From Oxalicibacterium solurbis (GTDB lineage Bacteria; Pseudomonadota; Gammaproteobacteria; Burkholderiales; Burkholderiaceae_D), in NCBI RefSeq assembly GCF_014635845.1, contig NZ_BMDP01000003.1, positions 1 through 64,000 on the forward strand: 64,000 nt of DNA, written 5' to 3'. Under the pieces are notes generated by a model, which had not been told where the DNA came from, ran no database searches, and saw only the letters and a list, made by a program, of their open reading frames with translations. Position numbers and translations under genes: made by a program. Shown here piece by piece: positions 33,453 through 42,868 of the stretch; within the stretch, counting starts at the first letter, position 1, and each line of letters opens with the position of its first letter.

Positions 33453-34991
33453 TTAGTGCGCCGGCGGGCGCGGCAGATCGTAGCGTTCCAGGAACGGGCA
33501 GCCGTTCATCGGCAGGAAAGACGGAATGCGATAGTACTTGTCGGCCACCGTCTTCAAAATGCGCTCGCGATAGACCGGATAGTTGAAATCGTGGCCGTCC
33601 GCATACCAGTAGCGCACACCGCCGGCCATGATGGTGCCCACCGTCACCGACGAGAAATACGGCGCGAAGTCCTTCGGATCGATCTGCTTGCGATCGAAGA
33701 TGCGAATGCTCTTGCCGGCATAGCTGCGAAAATCGACCAGCAGATCGTCCTGTCGTGCATGGAACTTTCCCTCACCGAAGGTCGGCCAGTATTCGCCGGC
33801 GTGATACGACAGCAGCGCCGCCGGCGTGTAGGCACGCGCCATGATCGGCGTGCCCGGCGGCAGGTTGGTACGCAAGGCAGCGACGATGTTCTTCGCTTCC
33901 TTGTGGAACACGATGTCGTCGTGCAAGCCGCCGACATCCTTCCACATCGTCGTCGGCAGCAGGATGATCGCCGCCAGAAACAGGAAATGCGGCACCGAGA
34001 AAAGACCGGTCCAGATCGCATAGCGGCGCAGATCGCCGGCGCTGGCTACCGTGCCGATGAACAGAAAAACGAAAGGCATGAAGCCCAGTACCCAGTGCAG
34101 GCCGATGGTCTTCTCGACCGACAGCAGCAGGAACAGCAGGAAAGGCACGACGAACAGCACGGCCACCGCACCGCACCGCGCCATCGACGGCACCGAACGC
34201 AGCACGCGCAGCGTCGCCCACGGCGTGATCAGGTAGACCATCATCGCGAGATAGGTGCCGACCGTTTTCCATGACCAGTGCGCATCTTCGTTGCGGTTGA
34301 TCAGATTGAACATCACATTGGTCCAGCAATGATCGGCATTGAAGGCGACGGTGATCGCGAACAACGGTGCCGAACACAGCGCAATGATGATCAGGTCGAT
34401 CCATCCGCGGCGCGAACGGAACAGGTAGAAAAAGTAGGCGATCGCCAGCAGGCCGGCGAAATACTTGGACAGCAGCGCCAGTCCCAGAAAAATGCCGCAA
34501 GCCACCGACCACCAGTGATTGCGCGCCTGCATGCTGCGAATGAAGCAGTAGCCGGACAGGAACATGAAGAAGATCAGCGGCGTATCCGTCGTCACGAAAT
34601 TCAGCAGCAGCGTGAACGGCAGCACCAGGAACAGCGTGCCCATCCACCATGCCGATCCTTCCTGATACGGCTGCAGGCGCTTCATCAGGTCGACCATGCC
34701 CAGCGCGATCAAGCTCCACATCACGGCCGTGAAGAAACGGATCGACAGCGGCGACGAGGAAATACTGTTCAGTACATACAGCAACCAGCCCACCATCGGC
34801 GGATGATCGGAATAGCCCCATGCCGGATAGACGCCCCACTGATAGAAGAAGGCTTCGTCGCCGGTGACCGGAAAGGTGGCCGCCAGCCACAGCCTGATCG
34901 CCAGCGTGACAATGAAAGTCCACCAGAACACCCGGCGGGCGTGTATCGGATCTGCGTCGGCATACAGCGCGCGCGTCGTGTTCAATTTCAT
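33453..34991 (-). CDS. GT39-type membrane glycosyltransferase (ArnT/PMT-like)
   Basis: A 512-residue GT-C fold enzyme with about 11 membrane segments. The catalytic first loop carries TGDEAFFYQWGVYPAWGYSDHPPM, quoted here as GDEAFF, where the acidic residue acts, then YSDHPPM. ALLSKYFAGLLAIAYFFYLF and a long periplasmic C-terminus follow. Family members transfer sugars from polyprenyl-phosphate donors to lipid A, proteins or glycans. It is the last gene after kefB, HAD-UbiA and a small DMT protein, which suggests use of a polyprenyl-phosphate sugar made and flipped by them. The acceptor is unknown. Confidence 0.88.
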   Translation of the reverse strand: MKLNTTRALYADADPIHARRVFWWTFIVTLAIRLWLAATFPVTGDEAFFYQWGVYPAWGYSDHPPMVGWLLYVLNSISSSPLSIRFFTAVMWSLIALGMVDLMKRLQPYQEGSAWWMGTLFLVLPFTLLLNFVTTDTPLIFFMFLSGYCFIRSMQARNHWWSVACGIFLGLALLSKYFAGLLAIAYFFYLFRSRRGWIDLIIIALCSAPLFAITVAFNADHCWTNVMFNLINRNEDAHWSWKTVGTYLAMMVYLITPWATLRVLRSVPSMARCGAVAVLFVVPFLLFLLLSVEKTIGLHWVLGFMPFVFLFIGTVASAGDLRRYAIWTGLFSVPHFLFLAAIILLPTTMWKDVGGLHDDIVFHKEAKNIVAALRTNLPPGTPIMARAYTPAALLSYHAGEYWPTFGEGKFHARQDDLLVDFRSYAGKSIRIFDRKQIDPKDFAPYFSSVTVGTIMAGGVRYWYADGHDFNYPVYRERILKTVADKYYRIPSFLPMNGCPFLERYDLPRPPAH

Positions 34992-35088
34992 TACCGCTTC
35001 CTTGATTCCGCTTCTTGATTTGCTTCTTGGTTTGCCGCTGGTTTCGTTATCCAGTGCACTGCTTCGTTTTGCTGCGCAGGTTTGCCGT

Positions 35089-35466
35089 CTAGCTCTTTAC
35101 CGCCAGCACCAGCACGCCGGCCACGATCAGCCCTACGCCCAGCACCTTGGCGACGCTAAGCGTCTCGCCCAGCAGGAAAATGCCGGCCAGCGTCGTCAGC
35201 ACCACGCCGAGCGACACCAGCGGATACGCCATGCTGACTTCCAGCCTGCCCAGCACCAGCAGCCACAACCCGGCGCTCGCGCCGAAGCACAGCATGCCGC
35301 CCCAGATCAGCGGATTCGTCAGCACCAGCCCGACCATCGTACGCAGATCGCCACCCATCGCCTGCTGGATCGCCGGCGTCGACATGCCCATCTTCATCAA
35401 TACCTGCGCCAGCGCCGTCAGGCACACGCAAAAGAACGCCAGCCCCAATGCCGCCATCTGACTCAT
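35089..35466 (-). CDS. Small DMT/EamA protein, ArnE/ArnF-like
   Basis: A 125-residue protein with four membrane segments: ALGLAFFCVCLTALAQVLMK, LIWGGMLCFGASAGLWLLVL, MAYPLVSLGVVLTTLAGIFL and VLGVGLIVAGVLVLAVKS. Size and motifs (AQVLMKMGM, LGRLEVSMAYPLVSLG, FLGE-like LLGETLS) match ArnE/ArnF and EmrE relatives. ArnEF flips polyprenyl-phosphate aminoarabinose, which fits the neighbouring GT39 enzyme; a drug-efflux role is less likely here. ATG at 35466 overlaps the UbiA stop (ATGA) and has GGAGG six bases upstream; a further ATG at 35472 sits too close to that site. Confidence 0.85.
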   Translation of the reverse strand: MSQMAALGLAFFCVCLTALAQVLMKMGMSTPAIQQAMGGDLRTMVGLVLTNPLIWGGMLCFGASAGLWLLVLGRLEVSMAYPLVSLGVVLTTLAGIFLLGETLSVAKVLGVGLIVAGVLVLAVKS

Positions 35467-36968
35467 GCCCATCCTCCGAACGATGCAGCCAGTGCAATGA
35501 CGCCGACCAGCAGCGCAACGATCCAGCTGGCGCGGTCGGTGATCGCGAACAGCAGCGGATCGTCATGGATTTCCATGCGTGCGATCTTCAGCCACAGGCG
35601 CATGATCCAGAACAGCATCAACGGCAGGATCATCCACAGCAGATCGGCATACGGATACAGCGCATCGGCCTTCCGTGTATCGATGTACAGCGCCAGCAGC
35701 AGCACGGCGACGAAACCGCTGGCGATGCCCATCGAGATCAGGTACGGCAGATCGCTGGTGCGATAGCCGCGCCCGGCAGCGGAAGTACGGCCGCCCTCGC
35801 TCATCACTTCCAGTTCCGCGCAGCGCTTGACCAGCGCCAGACTGAGGAAGATGAACAGCGACACCGCCAGCAGCCAGTTCGAAATCACGATGCCGCCAAC
35901 GATGCCGCCGGCCAGGATGCGATGCGTATAGAGCGAAGCCAGCACCAGCACATCGACGATGGCCAGCTGTTTCAGGCGTGCCGAATACAGCAGCGTGGCA
36001 ACGACATAGACAATCATCAGGCCGAGGAAAGGCAGCGAAATCCACGCCGCCAGCAGCAGCGACAAAGGCAGTAGCGCACCGGCAAGAATCAACCCCAGTG
36101 GAATCGCCAGCGTCGCCGCGGCAAACGGCCGCAGGCGCTTGCGCGGATGCGCGCGATCGGATGCGAGGTCGAACAGATCGTTGACGATGTAGGTAGCCGA
36201 TGCGCACATGCCGAAGGCGACGAAAGCCAGCAGCGTCGGCCACCAGAATTCCCACTGAAGATTGTGCGCGGCCAGCAGCGGCACGAACAGCAACACGTTC
36301 TTGGTCCATTGATGCAGACGCAATGCCTTGAATAGTGCGCGCCAGCTGAACGGGCGCGGTGCGATGACCAGCGCCGGCTTGCGCATGCCTTCGGCACGGC
36401 GTGCGACGGATTGCGAAGCGTTGACGACGACGATTTCCGCCGCCTGCTCCCAGACGGCCAGATCGGCCGTGCTGTTGCCCGCATAGGCGAAACCCTGTGC
36501 ACCGGCATGCTGTGCGATGGCCCGCAGTTTATTGTGCGATTTCAGATTGTGCGCGGCATCGCTGCCGAGCACATCGTCGAACAGGCCGAGATGATCTGCC
36601 ACCTGTCGCACCAACCCCGCATCCGATGCGCTCGCCAGTACCAGCCGGCGGCCGCCGGCATGCTGTCCACGCAGCCACGCCAGCAAGGTTTCGTTGTACG
36701 GCAGCAGCGACGCATCGAGTTCCACGCGTTGCGCGATCTGCACCTTCAGAAAGGCGCGGCCGCGCAACAGCCACCACATGCAGAGAAATAGATAGAAGGG
36801 ATTGCGCTTGATCAGCAGCAAAAAGGATTCGAACAGCAGGTCGCTATAGATCAGCGTGCCGTCCAGATCGACGTACAGCGGCAGCGATGCGCCGGCCTGT
36901 GCCGTTCCATTGTCGGAAGCGGACGGCTCACGGTTCGCGCGGGAAAAGCTGCCTGGGGAAACGCTCAA
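35463..36968 (-). CDS. HAD phosphatase-UbiA prenyltransferase fusion
   Basis: About 501 residues in two parts. The N-terminal HAD-like phosphatase (about 30-230) has LYVDLDGTLIYSDLLFES, LVLASASDAGLV and FAYAGNSTADLAVW. The C-terminal UbiA domain (about 240-500, nine membrane segments) has LRLHQWTKNVLLFVP, the first Asp-rich motif in ATYIVNDLFDLASDRAHPRK, and SLYTHRILAGGIVGGI. This architecture resembles decaprenyl-phosphate phosphoribosyltransferase-type enzymes, which make polyprenyl-phosphate pentoses. I favour TTG at 36968 because AGGTGG lies four bases upstream; ATG at 37085 is the alternative. It overlaps the next gene by four bases. Confidence 0.88.
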   Translation of the reverse strand: MSVSPGSFSRANREPSASDNGTAQAGASLPLYVDLDGTLIYSDLLFESFLLLIKRNPFYLFLCMWWLLRGRAFLKVQIAQRVELDASLLPYNETLLAWLRGQHAGGRRLVLASASDAGLVRQVADHLGLFDDVLGSDAAHNLKSHNKLRAIAQHAGAQGFAYAGNSTADLAVWEQAAEIVVVNASQSVARRAEGMRKPALVIAPRPFSWRALFKALRLHQWTKNVLLFVPLLAAHNLQWEFWWPTLLAFVAFGMCASATYIVNDLFDLASDRAHPRKRLRPFAAATLAIPLGLILAGALLPLSLLLAAWISLPFLGLMIVYVVATLLYSARLKQLAIVDVLVLASLYTHRILAGGIVGGIVISNWLLAVSLFIFLSLALVKRCAELEVMSEGGRTSAAGRGYRTSDLPYLISMGIASGFVAVLLLALYIDTRKADALYPYADLLWMILPLMLFWIMRLWLKIARMEIHDDPLLFAITDRASWIVALLVGVIALAASFGGWA

Positions 36969-37157
36969 ATCGCCACCTGGAACAAACGAGATATGGGTGT
37001 CATGGAAAAGCGCGCCCGGCCATTGCCTTCGACGCACCGCCTGTCTCTGTCGATGCCATGGCGAAGCGGCACACCGCTGCTCCATGTGGACATTCGCTGC
37101 ATCGGCCCGCCGCTTGCGGACCAAGGCCGGCAATTGTCCTTCTTCATATGGATACCG

Positions 37158-39185
37158 TCAACCGGCGCCGGCACTGGCGCTGCGCTGGTTGCGACGCGTC
37201 TTCAGCAAATGTTCTTCAGCCCGCGCCAGCTCCTCCACCGCGCCGCGCAGCACAACAATGTCGCCGGCCAGCAAGGTCGTCTCCGGCGTCCACTCCAGCC
37301 GGTTGCGATTGCGGCGCAGGTCGATCACTTCGGCGCCCAGTTCGTCCAGTTCCAGTTCGCCCAAGGACTTGCCGATCGAACGCGCGCCTTCCGGCAGCAC
37401 GATCGAGCGCAGGCGCACCTGCAGGTTTTCGGCGATATCGGACGTATCGCTGACGCCATGAAAGAAGCCGCGCAACGACGCATAGCGTTCGCCGCGCGCC
37501 ATCTGTATGCGGGAAATGACTCGGCGCAGCGGCACGCCCAGCGTCAACAGCGCATGCGAGGCCAGCATCAGGCTGCCTTCGATCACCTCCGGCACCACTT
37601 CCGTCGCACCGGCCGCGCGCAGGCGGTCGAGATCGCTGTCATCCATGCTGCGCACGATGACCGGCAGCGCCGGCGCCATCTCGTGCACATGATGCAAGAC
37701 CTTCAATGCCGACGGCGTGCTGGCATAGGTGATGACCAGTGCGGCGGCACGATTGATGCCGGCCGCGACCAGGCTTTCGCGTCGGCCGGCATCGCCGTAC
37801 GACACATGCACGCCGGCCGCCTGCGCATCGCGCACGCGATCGGGATCGAGATCGAGCGCGTGATACGGCACGCCCTCTTCCTCCAGCAGGCGCGCCAGGC
37901 TCTGTCCCGTCCGGCCGAAGCCGGCGATGATCACATGCTGCTGCGTTTTCATCGTGCGCGTGGCGATCTGCGTCAGCGCCAGCGACTGCATCATCCAGTC
38001 GTTGCGCGACAGCTTCATCACGATGGCGTCGGATTTGGCGAGAATCAACGGCGCCACCAGCATCGACAGCACCATCGACGCCAGAATCAGTTGCACGAAC
38101 ATCGGCTCCAGCAGATTCAGCCCGCCGATCTGGTTCAGCAGCACGAAACCGAATTCGCCGGCCTGCGCCAGCGCCAGGCCGGTGCGCATCGCCACGCCCA
38201 GTGGCGCACCGAACACGCGCGCCAGCAATACGATCAGGATGCATTTCAGCAGGACCGGAATCGTCAGCAGCAGCAAGACCAGGAACCAGTGCTCGGCGAC
38301 CAGCCGCACGTTGAGCAGCATGCCGATAGTGATGAAAAACAAGCCCAGCAGCACGTCGCGGAAGGATTTGATGTCTTCTTCCACCTGGTGCTTGTATTCG
38401 GTCTCGGCAATCAGCATGCCGGCGACGAACGCGCCCAATGCCAGCGACAGGCCGGCCATCTCGGTGATCCATGCCGCACCCAGCGTGATCAGCAGCAGGT
38501 TCAGCATGAACAGTTCCTGTGAGCGCCGCTTGACGACGATGCGGAACCAGCTGCGCAATATCTTGTGCCCGACGAACAGCAGCAACAGCAGCACGACAAC
38601 CGCCTTGCCCGCGGCCAGCAGCAGCGTCGTCGCCAAGCCATCGCTATGATCGGCCAGCGCCGGCACCAGAATCAGCAGCGGCACCAGCGCCAGATCCTGG
38701 AACAGCAGGATGCCGATGATGCGGCGCCCGTGTTCGCTTTCCAGCTCCAGCCGCTCGGTCAGGATCTTGGACACGATCGCGGTCGACGACATTGCCAGCG
38801 CGCCGCCCAACGCGAACGCGGCCTGCCAGCTGATGCCGGTCAACCGCTGCGACAGATGCGCGACGATCCAGCCGAAAGCCATCGTCCCCGCTATCGTCAG
38901 CAACACCTGCGCCAGTCCGAGGCCGAACACGATGCGCCGCATCGCCGACAGTTTGCTCAGCGAAAATTCCAGCCCGATCGAAAACATCAGGAACACCACG
39001 CCGAATTCGGCCAGCGCATGCGTGGTCGCGCTGTCTTCGGCCCAGCCCAGCGTATACGGGCCGATGATGATGCCAGCCACCAGATAGCCGAGCATCGGCG
39101 GCAGGTTCAGGGTACGAAAGGCGACCACGCCAAGAACGGCGGCGGACAGCAGCAACAGGGTGAGTTCAAGTGGGGACAGCAGCAT
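37158..39185 (-). CDS. KefB-like monovalent cation:proton antiporter
   Basis: A 675-residue CPA2-family protein. The membrane part (1-385, about 12 segments) starts LLSPLELTLLLLSAAVLGVV and contains LPPMLGYLVAGIIIGPYTLG and LEFSLSKLSAMRR. The RCK/TrkA-N domain (about 415-530) has the nucleotide motif VIIAGFGRTGQSLARLLEEE and LDLDPDRVRDAQAAG. A TrkA-C domain (about 580-650) has RLRSIVLPEGARSIGKSLGE. It likely exchanges K+ or Na+ for H+ under redox or nucleotide control. I chose ATG at 39185; the frame stays open far upstream, but that part runs over the divergent kdsD gene and is not credible. Confidence 0.93.
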   Translation of the reverse strand: MLLSPLELTLLLLSAAVLGVVAFRTLNLPPMLGYLVAGIIIGPYTLGWAEDSATTHALAEFGVVFLMFSIGLEFSLSKLSAMRRIVFGLGLAQVLLTIAGTMAFGWIVAHLSQRLTGISWQAAFALGGALAMSSTAIVSKILTERLELESEHGRRIIGILLFQDLALVPLLILVPALADHSDGLATTLLLAAGKAVVVLLLLLFVGHKILRSWFRIVVKRRSQELFMLNLLLITLGAAWITEMAGLSLALGAFVAGMLIAETEYKHQVEEDIKSFRDVLLGLFFITIGMLLNVRLVAEHWFLVLLLLTIPVLLKCILIVLLARVFGAPLGVAMRTGLALAQAGEFGFVLLNQIGGLNLLEPMFVQLILASMVLSMLVAPLILAKSDAIVMKLSRNDWMMQSLALTQIATRTMKTQQHVIIAGFGRTGQSLARLLEEEGVPYHALDLDPDRVRDAQAAGVHVSYGDAGRRESLVAAGINRAAALVITYASTPSALKVLHHVHEMAPALPVIVRSMDDSDLDRLRAAGATEVVPEVIEGSLMLASHALLTLGVPLRRVISRIQMARGERYASLRGFFHGVSDTSDIAENLQVRLRSIVLPEGARSIGKSLGELELDELGAEVIDLRRNRNRLEWTPETTLLAGDIVVLRGAVEELARAEEHLLKTRRNQRSASAGAG

Positions 39186-39350
39186 GATGGCGGTGATCTG
39201 CGGATGAATACAGGGCTGGCAGGATGAGCTGGACCAAATGGCATGGATGGCGCAATGCGTTGCCAATGCCAATTGCCCGATGCCAATCAAACCACACTTT
39301 TGTATTATCTGGCAGGTTTTTTGCTTTACGAATCGTTTATACTTTCCCGC

Positions 39351-40379
39351 ATGAGTGTAAACCATGCCCCCCCTGCCGCGCCGGCAACCGTTGCCGTCGA
39401 TGCCGAACGCGCGCTGAAATTCGGCCGCGAAACGTTGCAGATCGAAGCCGACGCCCTGCTTGCGCTGAAGCAACGCATGAGCGGCGATGGCGCTGCCCCC
39501 TTCGTCAAGGCAACCCAGTTGCTGCTGAACTGCCATGGTCGCGTCGTCATTTCCGGCATCGGCAAATCCGGCCACATCGCCCGCAAGATCGCCGCCACGC
39601 TCGCTTCGACCGGCACACCTGCACTGTTCGTGCACGCCGCCGAAGCTTCGCACGGCGATCTCGGCATGATCACGGCCGACGACGCACTGATCGCGATTTC
39701 CTATTCCGGCGAGGCCGGCGAACTGGTTTCCATCGTGCCCATCGTCAAGCGCATGGGCGCCAAGCTGATTTCCATCACCGGCAGCGATACGTCCACGCTG
39801 GCGACGCTGTCGGACGTACATTTGAACGTTCACGTCGACAAGGAAGCCTGCCCGCTGAACCTGGCACCGACCGCCAGCACCACGGCGACGCTGGCGCTGG
39901 GCGATGCGCTGGCAATGGCGCTGCTCGATGCGCGCGGCTTCGGCGAAGACGATTTCGCTCGCTCGCATCCAGGCGGTGCGCTGGGACGCCGCCTGCTGAC
40001 GCATGTGCGCGACGTGATGCGCACCGGCGATGCAATCCCTAAAGTAGGCGAAGATGCGACGCTGTATGCCGCGCTGCTCGAAGTCAGCCGCAAAGGCATG
40101 GCGATGACGGCCATCGTCGACGACCAGAACCGCGCCATCGGCGTCTTCACCGACGGCGACCTGCGCCGCCTGATCGAGAATGTGCAGGATTTCTCCACAG
40201 TGTCGATCGCCGAAGTCATGCACCGCAATCCACGCAGCGTGCAACCGGAGCAACTGGCAGTCGAAGCGGTCGAGCTGATGGAAGAATTCCGCATCAACCA
40301 GTTGCTGGTCACCGATGCAAACGGCACGCTGGTCGGCGCGCTGCACATCCACGATCTGACCCGTGCGAAGGTGATCTGA
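39351..40379 (+). CDS. kdsD: D-arabinose-5-phosphate isomerase
   Basis: A 342-residue KpsF/GutQ-family isomerase converting ribulose-5-phosphate to arabinose-5-phosphate, the first step of Kdo synthesis. The SIS domain (about 45-180) has VVISGIGKSGHIARKIAATL, FVHAAEASHGDLGMI and AISYSGEAGEL. Two CBS domains follow (about 210-340). A TATACT box lies at 39338-39343, only seven bases before the ATG, and no Shine-Dalgarno precedes it, so a leaderless transcript is possible. It overlaps kdsC by ATGA and diverges from the kefB-like gene. Confidence 0.97.
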   Translation: MSVNHAPPAAPATVAVDAERALKFGRETLQIEADALLALKQRMSGDGAAPFVKATQLLLNCHGRVVISGIGKSGHIARKIAATLASTGTPALFVHAAEASHGDLGMITADDALIAISYSGEAGELVSIVPIVKRMGAKLISITGSDTSTLATLSDVHLNVHVDKEACPLNLAPTASTTATLALGDALAMALLDARGFGEDDFARSHPGGALGRRLLTHVRDVMRTGDAIPKVGEDATLYAALLEVSRKGMAMTAIVDDQNRAIGVFTDGDLRRLIENVQDFSTVSIAEVMHRNPRSVQPEQLAVEAVELMEEFRINQLLVTDANGTLVGALHIHDLTRAKVI

Positions 40380-40927
40380 TGACGTCGCCGATTCCGACCG
40401 CCACGGCAGATGCCACCGCCCGCGCAGCGAATGTGCGGATGATGATCTTCGACGTCGATGGCGTACTGACCGACGGCAGCCTGCACTTCAGTCCCGACGG
40501 CGAAGTGATGAAGACCTTCAACGTGCTCGACGGCCACGGCATCAAGCTACTGCAGAATGCCGGCATCGTCACCGCCATCATCAGCGCGCGCAAATCGGCC
40601 ATCGTGCTGCGCCGTGCCACCGATCTGGGCGTCACGCATGTGCATCAGGGCGCGCACGACAAGCGCGCGATCTTCGAACAATTACTGGCGGAAACCGGCA
40701 TCGCACCCGAGGCCTGCGGCTTCGTCGGCGACGACGTGATCGACCTGCCCATCCTGTCGCGCGTCGGCTTTGCCGCCAGTGTGCCGGGCGGCCATCCCGA
40801 AGTACGCTCGCGCGTGCATTACGTCACGCAGGCCGGCGGCGGCCGCGGTGCCGTGCGCGAACTGTGCGACCTGATCCTGCATGCGCAGGACAAGTACGAA
40901 GCGGCCATCGCGCCGTACCTGCTATGA
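40379..40927 (+). CDS. kdsC: Kdo-8-phosphate phosphatase
   Basis: A 182-residue HAD phosphatase with the nucleophile motif MIFDVDGVLTDGSLHFSPDG, HGIKLLQNAGIVTAIISARK (motif II) and CGFVGDDVIDLPIL (motif IV). It releases Kdo from Kdo-8-phosphate in LPS inner-core synthesis. It overlaps kdsD and lptC by four bases each, giving a tightly coupled Kdo/LPS-export operon. Confidence 0.97.
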   Translation: MTSPIPTATADATARAANVRMMIFDVDGVLTDGSLHFSPDGEVMKTFNVLDGHGIKLLQNAGIVTAIISARKSAIVLRRATDLGVTHVHQGAHDKRAIFEQLLAETGIAPEACGFVGDDVIDLPILSRVGFAASVPGGHPEVRSRVHYVTQAGGGRGAVRELCDLILHAQDKYEAAIAPYLL

Positions 40928-41526
40928 AAATCACTGCCCGCCCTGGCGACGCCATACGCGTAATCGCGCTGCTGGTGATTACCGGCGCACTCGCGCTCGG
41001 CAGCTTGTGGCTGGTGGAAGTCATGCAACGCAAGACCGAGGATTCGCTGCCGCGTGCAGTGCGCACCGATCCCGATTTTTATGTCCAGCATTTCAATTTC
41101 GTGCGCATGGCAAAGACCGGCGAACCGCGTTACAACCTGACCGGCAGCGAACTGAAGCACTACCCGGGCGACGATTCCTATCTGGTGCAGACTCCCGTCA
41201 TGCACAGCTACGGCAAGGACAGGCCGCCGATGGTCAGCACATCGCGCTACGCCACCGTGAAGAACAACAACAGCGAAATCCGCATGTACGACGACGTGCA
41301 TATCGATCGCCCTGCATCGGCCACCAAGCCGCGCTTCCAGTTGAAGACTTCCTACCTGCTGCTGCTGCCGGACGAAGACGCGATGACGACGCCCAAACCC
41401 GTCGAACTGCAACAGGGCGCATCCGTACTGACCGGCACCGGCATGTACGCCAACAATGCCACCGGCGAATTCAAACTGGACGGCAACGTCAAGGGGCAAT
41501 ATCAGGCCCCGCCCGCGAAGAACTGA
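40924..41526 (+). CDS. lptC: LPS export protein LptC
   Basis: A 200-residue bitopic inner-membrane protein. A single N-terminal membrane anchor (VIALLVITGALALGSLWLVE) is followed by a periplasmic beta-jellyroll: FYVQHFNFVRMAKTGEPRYN, LTGSELKHYPGDDSYLVQTP and DVHIDRPA. It receives LPS from the LptBFG transporter and hands it to LptA. Its ATG overlaps the kdsC stop (ATGA), and it is followed by lptA after 31 bases. Confidence 0.93.
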   Translation: MKITARPGDAIRVIALLVITGALALGSLWLVEVMQRKTEDSLPRAVRTDPDFYVQHFNFVRMAKTGEPRYNLTGSELKHYPGDDSYLVQTPVMHSYGKDRPPMVSTSRYATVKNNNSEIRMYDDVHIDRPASATKPRFQLKTSYLLLLPDEDAMTTPKPVELQQGASVLTGTGMYANNATGEFKLDGNVKGQYQAPPAKN

Positions 41527-41557
41527 TTCCGGCACGCACATTACAGAGAACGTTTTC

Positions 41558-42109
41558 ATGACACGACTGCTTTCCGTACTCCTCGTCCTCGCCGGCCTGA
41601 TCGCCGCAACCGGCGCGCACGCCGAAAAGGCCGACCGCACCAAGCCGACCAACGTCGAGGCCAACCAGATGGAGTACGACGACGTCAAGCAGGTCAACAC
41701 TTTCGTCGGCAACGTGGTGCTGACGCGCGGTACGATCCTGATGAAATCGGCACGCATGGTCGTCACGCAGGATCCGGAAGGCTTTCAGTTCATGACGATG
41801 TATGCGCCGCCGAACGGGCTGGCCAGCTTCCGCCAGAAGCGCGACGGCGGCCCGGATCAATGGATCGAGGGCGAGGCCGAACGCATCGAATACGACGACA
41901 AGAACGAAGTCATGAAGCTCTTCACCCGCGCCAAGATGCGACGGCTGGAGAACGGCAAGATCACCGACGAAGTCGCTGGCGAATACATCTCCTATGACAC
42001 GCGCGCCGAATTCTTCACCGTACACAACACATCGTCCGGCGACAGCAAACCCGGCGCCGGACGCATCAAGGCCGTAATCCAGCCGCGCGCCGAGAAGAAG
42101 GAAAACTGA
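41558..42109 (+). CDS. lptA: LPS periplasmic bridge protein LptA
   Basis: A 183-residue periplasmic protein with a cleavable signal peptide ([19 protein letters not shown]) and an OstA-type jellyroll domain: [55 protein letters not shown] and [14 protein letters not shown]. It forms the bridge carrying LPS between LptC and LptD. It ends one base before lptB. Confidence 0.95.
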   Translation: MTRLLSVLLVLAGLIAATGAHAEKADRTKPTNVEANQMEYDDVKQVNTFVGNVVLTRGTILMKSARMVVTQDPEGFQFMTMYAPPNGLASFRQKRDGGPDQWIEGEAERIEYDDKNEVMKLFTRAKMRRLENGKITDEVAGEYISYDTRAEFFTVHNTSSGDSKPGAGRIKAVIQPRAEKKEN

Positions 42110-42110
42110 G

Positions 42111-42851
42111 ATGTCGAGCAAACTGATCGTCAGCGGACTGCAGAAAAGCTATGGCGCGCGCCAGGTCGTGCGTGATGTCGCCCTGCAGGTCGAGAGCGGC
42201 GAAGTGGTCGGTTTACTGGGCCCGAACGGCGCCGGCAAGACCACCTCGTTCTACATGATCGTTGGCCTCGTGCCGTCAGATGCCGGCCAGATCGAACTGG
42301 ACGGCACCGACATCTCGCGCCGCCCGATCCACGAACGCGCACAACTCGGCCTTTCGTATCTGCCGCAGGAAGCATCGGTATTCCGTAAGCTCAGCGTCGA
42401 AGACAATATCCGTGCCGTGCTGGAGCTGCAGCGCGTCAACGGCAAGGCACTATCCAAGGAACAACTCGAACAACGGCTCGATACGCTGCTGGCCGATCTG
42501 CAGATCGAGAAACTGCGCGAGAACCAGGCCATGTCGCTATCCGGCGGCGAACGTCGTCGTGTCGAGATCGCACGCGCGCTCGCCACCAATCCGCGCTTCG
42601 TGCTGCTGGACGAACCGTTCGCCGGCGTCGATCCGATCGCCGTCATCGAGATTCAGCGCATCGTGCGCTTCCTGAAGGAGCGCGGCATCGGCGTGCTGAT
42701 CACCGATCACAACGTGCGCGAAACGCTCGGCATCTGCGACCGCGCCTACATCATCAACCAGGGCGCGGTCCTGGCCAGCGGCCGGCCCGACGACATCATC
42801 TCCAACGAATCTGTCCGCCGCGTCTATCTCGGCGAACACTTCCGCATGTAA
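42111..42851 (+). CDS. lptB: LPS export ABC ATPase LptB
   Basis: A 246-residue ABC ATPase. Walker A is [21 protein letters not shown]-loop [14 protein letters not shown], signature [18 protein letters not shown], Walker [17 protein letters not shown] and H-loop [19 protein letters not shown]. It powers LPS extraction from the inner membrane with LptFG, encoded elsewhere. It lies between lptA and rpoN, a conserved proteobacterial order. Confidence 0.98.
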   Translation: MSSKLIVSGLQKSYGARQVVRDVALQVESGEVVGLLGPNGAGKTTSFYMIVGLVPSDAGQIELDGTDISRRPIHERAQLGLSYLPQEASVFRKLSVEDNIRAVLELQRVNGKALSKEQLEQRLDTLLADLQIEKLRENQAMSLSGGERRRVEIARALATNPRFVLLDEPFAGVDPIAVIEIQRIVRFLKERGIGVLITDHNVRETLGICDRAYIINQGAVLASGRPDDIISNESVRRVYLGEHFRM

Positions 42852-42868
42852 GCGCGAAGAGAATCACC

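Noticed and set aside
39186-40352. Upstream extension of the KefB-like frame by about 390 codons
   Set aside because: It runs opposite kdsD, whose motifs are unambiguous, and lacks any antiporter sequence. ATG at 39185 begins the first membrane helix.
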